Part shown: positions 5,221 to 6,411 of the stretch, one piece after another | Layout: each line of letters begins with the position of its first letter | Numbering within the stretch: the stretch's first letter is position 1 | Origin: Bacteroidia bacterium | GTDB lineage: Bacteria > Bacteroidota > Bacteroidia > JAESSM01 > NORP286 | Direction of reading: 5' to 3' | Assembly: GCA_016764115.1 (NCBI GenBank) | Contig: JAESSM010000096.1 | Span: forward strand, 1 to 6,411 | Length of the DNA: 6,411 nt | Made by a program: the position numbers and the translations under genes | The notes under the pieces: model-generated | What the model saw: only the letters and a program-made list of their open reading frames with translations | Databases searched by the model: none | What the model was told of the DNA's origin: nothing

Positions 5221-6288
5221 CTACCCGGCAACCTGCTCAACAACTTTCGGTTGCAAGGCATTTCCTGATGCTTTTTTGAAATTGTTACGAGACCTGTAAA
5301 TATCGCATGCTGCGTAAACGGCTTCACGAAATGATTCTTCAGAAGCCACATTTTTGCCTGCCAGGTCATATCCGGTTCCGTGATCTGGTGAAGTTCTTAT
5401 TATAGATAGTCCTGCCGTATAATTAACTCCTGAACCGAAATTCATATATTTGAATGGGATTAATGCCTGATCGTGATACATAGCCAATACTCCATCAAAA
5501 TTGGAGAAATTACCCGAGCCAAAAAATCCATCTGCAGAATAAGGCCCGAATGCTAAAATATTCTCAGCTTTAGCCTGATTTATTGCAGGTGTTATTACAT
5601 TTTCTTCCTCATTGCCAATAGTCCCTTCTTCTCCTGCATGAGGATTTAATCCAAGCACTGCTATCTTAGGTTTTTCTATACCAAAGTCTTGCTTTAAACT
5701 ACGGTTCATGATCTGTAACTTCGATAATATTTTAGTTGTAGATAGTATTTCTGAAATATCTTTAACTGCCTCATGAACGGTCACCATCCCTATTTTCAAA
5801 TGTTCACTTATCATAAACATCAGACAATCAGAAGCATTAAATTCTTTTTTGATATAATCAGTATGTCCTTTAAAGTCAGATTTGAATTGATTGATCGAGT
5901 TTTTATTGATTGGTGCAGTAACCAATGCCTGAAGATCTCCTTTTTTCAAGTCATTGATCGCAACATCCAGAGATCTTAATGCATATTTACCTGAAAATTC
6001 TGAGGACTGCCCGAGCTGGACCTTAACTTCATCCTGCCAGCAATTGATCAAGTTTGCTTTTTTGCTGTTCGCCTCTTTAGGAGATTTGATTATGTTGAAA
6101 CTAAAGTCTTCTATATTGAGGGCATTACAATGATAGGAAGCTATTTTGGAAGAACCGTATACAATAGGAGTGCAGAAATCAAAAATACGATCATCCATAA
6201 ATGTCTTGATAATTACTTCAAGACCTACTCCATTAATATCTCCGATTGTTATTCCTAGGCGAATCTTATTCTCCGTGTTGCTTGTCAT
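5221..6288 (-). CDS. pdxA: 4-hydroxythreonine-4-phosphate dehydrogenase
   Basis: PdxA oxidises 4-phosphohydroxy-L-threonine with NAD; the product is condensed with deoxyxylulose phosphate by PdxJ to give pyridoxine phosphate (the DXP-dependent vitamin B6 route). The 355 aa are slightly longer than the E. coli enzyme (329). Signatures visible: GITIGDINGVGLEV (12-25), VTAPINK (123-129), GHTDY (141-145), NPHAGE (215-220), MYHDQALIPFK (270-280) and RTSPDHGTGYDLAGK (298-312). The three metal-binding His residues known from E. coli (H166, H211, H266) correspond to H172, H217 and H272; all are present. The ATG at 6288 overlaps the end of the upstream aminopeptidase frame by 23 bp, which implies co-transcription; there is no Shine-Dalgarno sequence. 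The promoter for the next operon follows the stop directly. Confidence 0.97.
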   Translation of the reverse strand: MTSNTENKIRLGITIGDINGVGLEVIIKTFMDDRIFDFCTPIVYGSSKIASYHCNALNIEDFSFNIIKSPKEANSKKANLINCWQDEVKVQLGQSSEFSGKYALRSLDVAINDLKKGDLQALVTAPINKNSINQFKSDFKGHTDYIKKEFNASDCLMFMISEHLKIGMVTVHEAVKDISEILSTTKILSKLQIMNRSLKQDFGIEKPKIAVLGLNPHAGEEGTIGNEEENVITPAINQAKAENILAFGPYSADGFFGSGNFSNFDGVLAMYHDQALIPFKYMNFGSGVNYTAGLSIIRTSPDHGTGYDLAGKNVASEESFREAVYAACDIYRSRNNFKKASGNALQPKVVEQVAG

Positions 6289-6411
6289 CTTTTTTCACTA
6301 ATTTGTCAAAGAAGTCATAAAGCAACCTTACTCCTATTCCTGTAGCATTTTTTCTTTTGTAACTATCTACAGATTTAACATACGCGGATCCTGCAATATC
6401 AAGATGCATCC
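6266..6411 (-). CDS. pepA: Leucyl aminopeptidase (M17 family), C-terminal fragment
   Basis: The frame enters from the right edge inside a Trp codon (bases GG at 6411-6410) and gives 47 further residues before TAA (6268-6266). It begins MHLDIAGSAY and contains NATGIGVRLLYDFFDKL. The W-x-HLDIAG and GATGxGVRLL signatures belong to the C-terminal end of the M17 metallo-aminopeptidases, which remove N-terminal residues from peptides in the cytoplasm. The metal ligands and catalytic residues lie upstream, outside the window. The C-terminal tail (KKDDKQHGE) overlaps the pdxA start by 23 bp in another frame, suggesting translational coupling or a shared transcript. The fragment is too short for the ORF to stand alone; the call rests on the two motifs. 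Confidence 0.85.
   Translation of the reverse strand, partial: MHLDIAGSAYVKSVDSYKRKNATGIGVRLLYDFFDKLVKKDDKQHGE

Noticed and set aside
5773..5979. 68-codon + strand ORF opposite pdxA
   Set aside because: Antisense shadow of pdxA; no motif, no ribosome binding site.

Overview
The window looks like a chromosomal segment of a low-GC member of the Bacteroidota, probably a gliding Cytophagales or Flavobacteriia relative. Three things point there: a perfect Bacteroidota-type -7 promoter element (TACCTTTG) in front of the DUF177 gene; the gene order pdxA - DUF177 - rpmF - plsX - fabH, which is typical of the phylum; and, on the left edge, the start of a secreted protein whose first mature residues resemble a SprB-type adhesin repeat. 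The placement within the phylum is inference.

Right two thirds (about 2340-6411, all on the minus strand): a housekeeping block. It reads, in transcription order, the last 47 codons of an M17 leucyl aminopeptidase, pdxA (vitamin B6 synthesis, start overlapping the aminopeptidase stop by 23 bp), a DUF177/YceD protein, rpmF (ribosomal protein L32, 59 aa), plsX and fabH. DUF177 and L32 are ribosome-linked (YceD is implicated in 23S rRNA/50S accumulation); PlsX and FabH link phospholipid synthesis to the first step of fatty acid elongation. A strong promoter lies just ahead of the DUF177 gene. A clear intrinsic terminator hairpin with a U7 tract sits between plsX and fabH, and a second perfect -7 element lies upstream of that hairpin, so fabH may be made from a leader that carries its own terminator.

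Left third (1-2340): looser, AT-rich and probably lineage-specific. From the left: the start of a secreted SprB-like protein (minus strand, cut by the window edge), a divergent stand-alone formyltransferase, an outer-membrane beta-barrel protein whose signal peptide is encoded in frame but has no ATG/GTG/TTG start before it, and, converging on it with a 12 bp gap, a 35-codon single-membrane-span ORF with the strongest Shine-Dalgarno sequence in the window.

Most notable for follow-up: the fabH leader terminator, the tiny membrane-protein ORF, the missing start codon of the beta-barrel gene, the near-leaderless DUF177 promoter and the truncated SprB-like adhesin. No CRISPR array, tRNA, rRNA, insertion sequence or recognisable defence system was seen.
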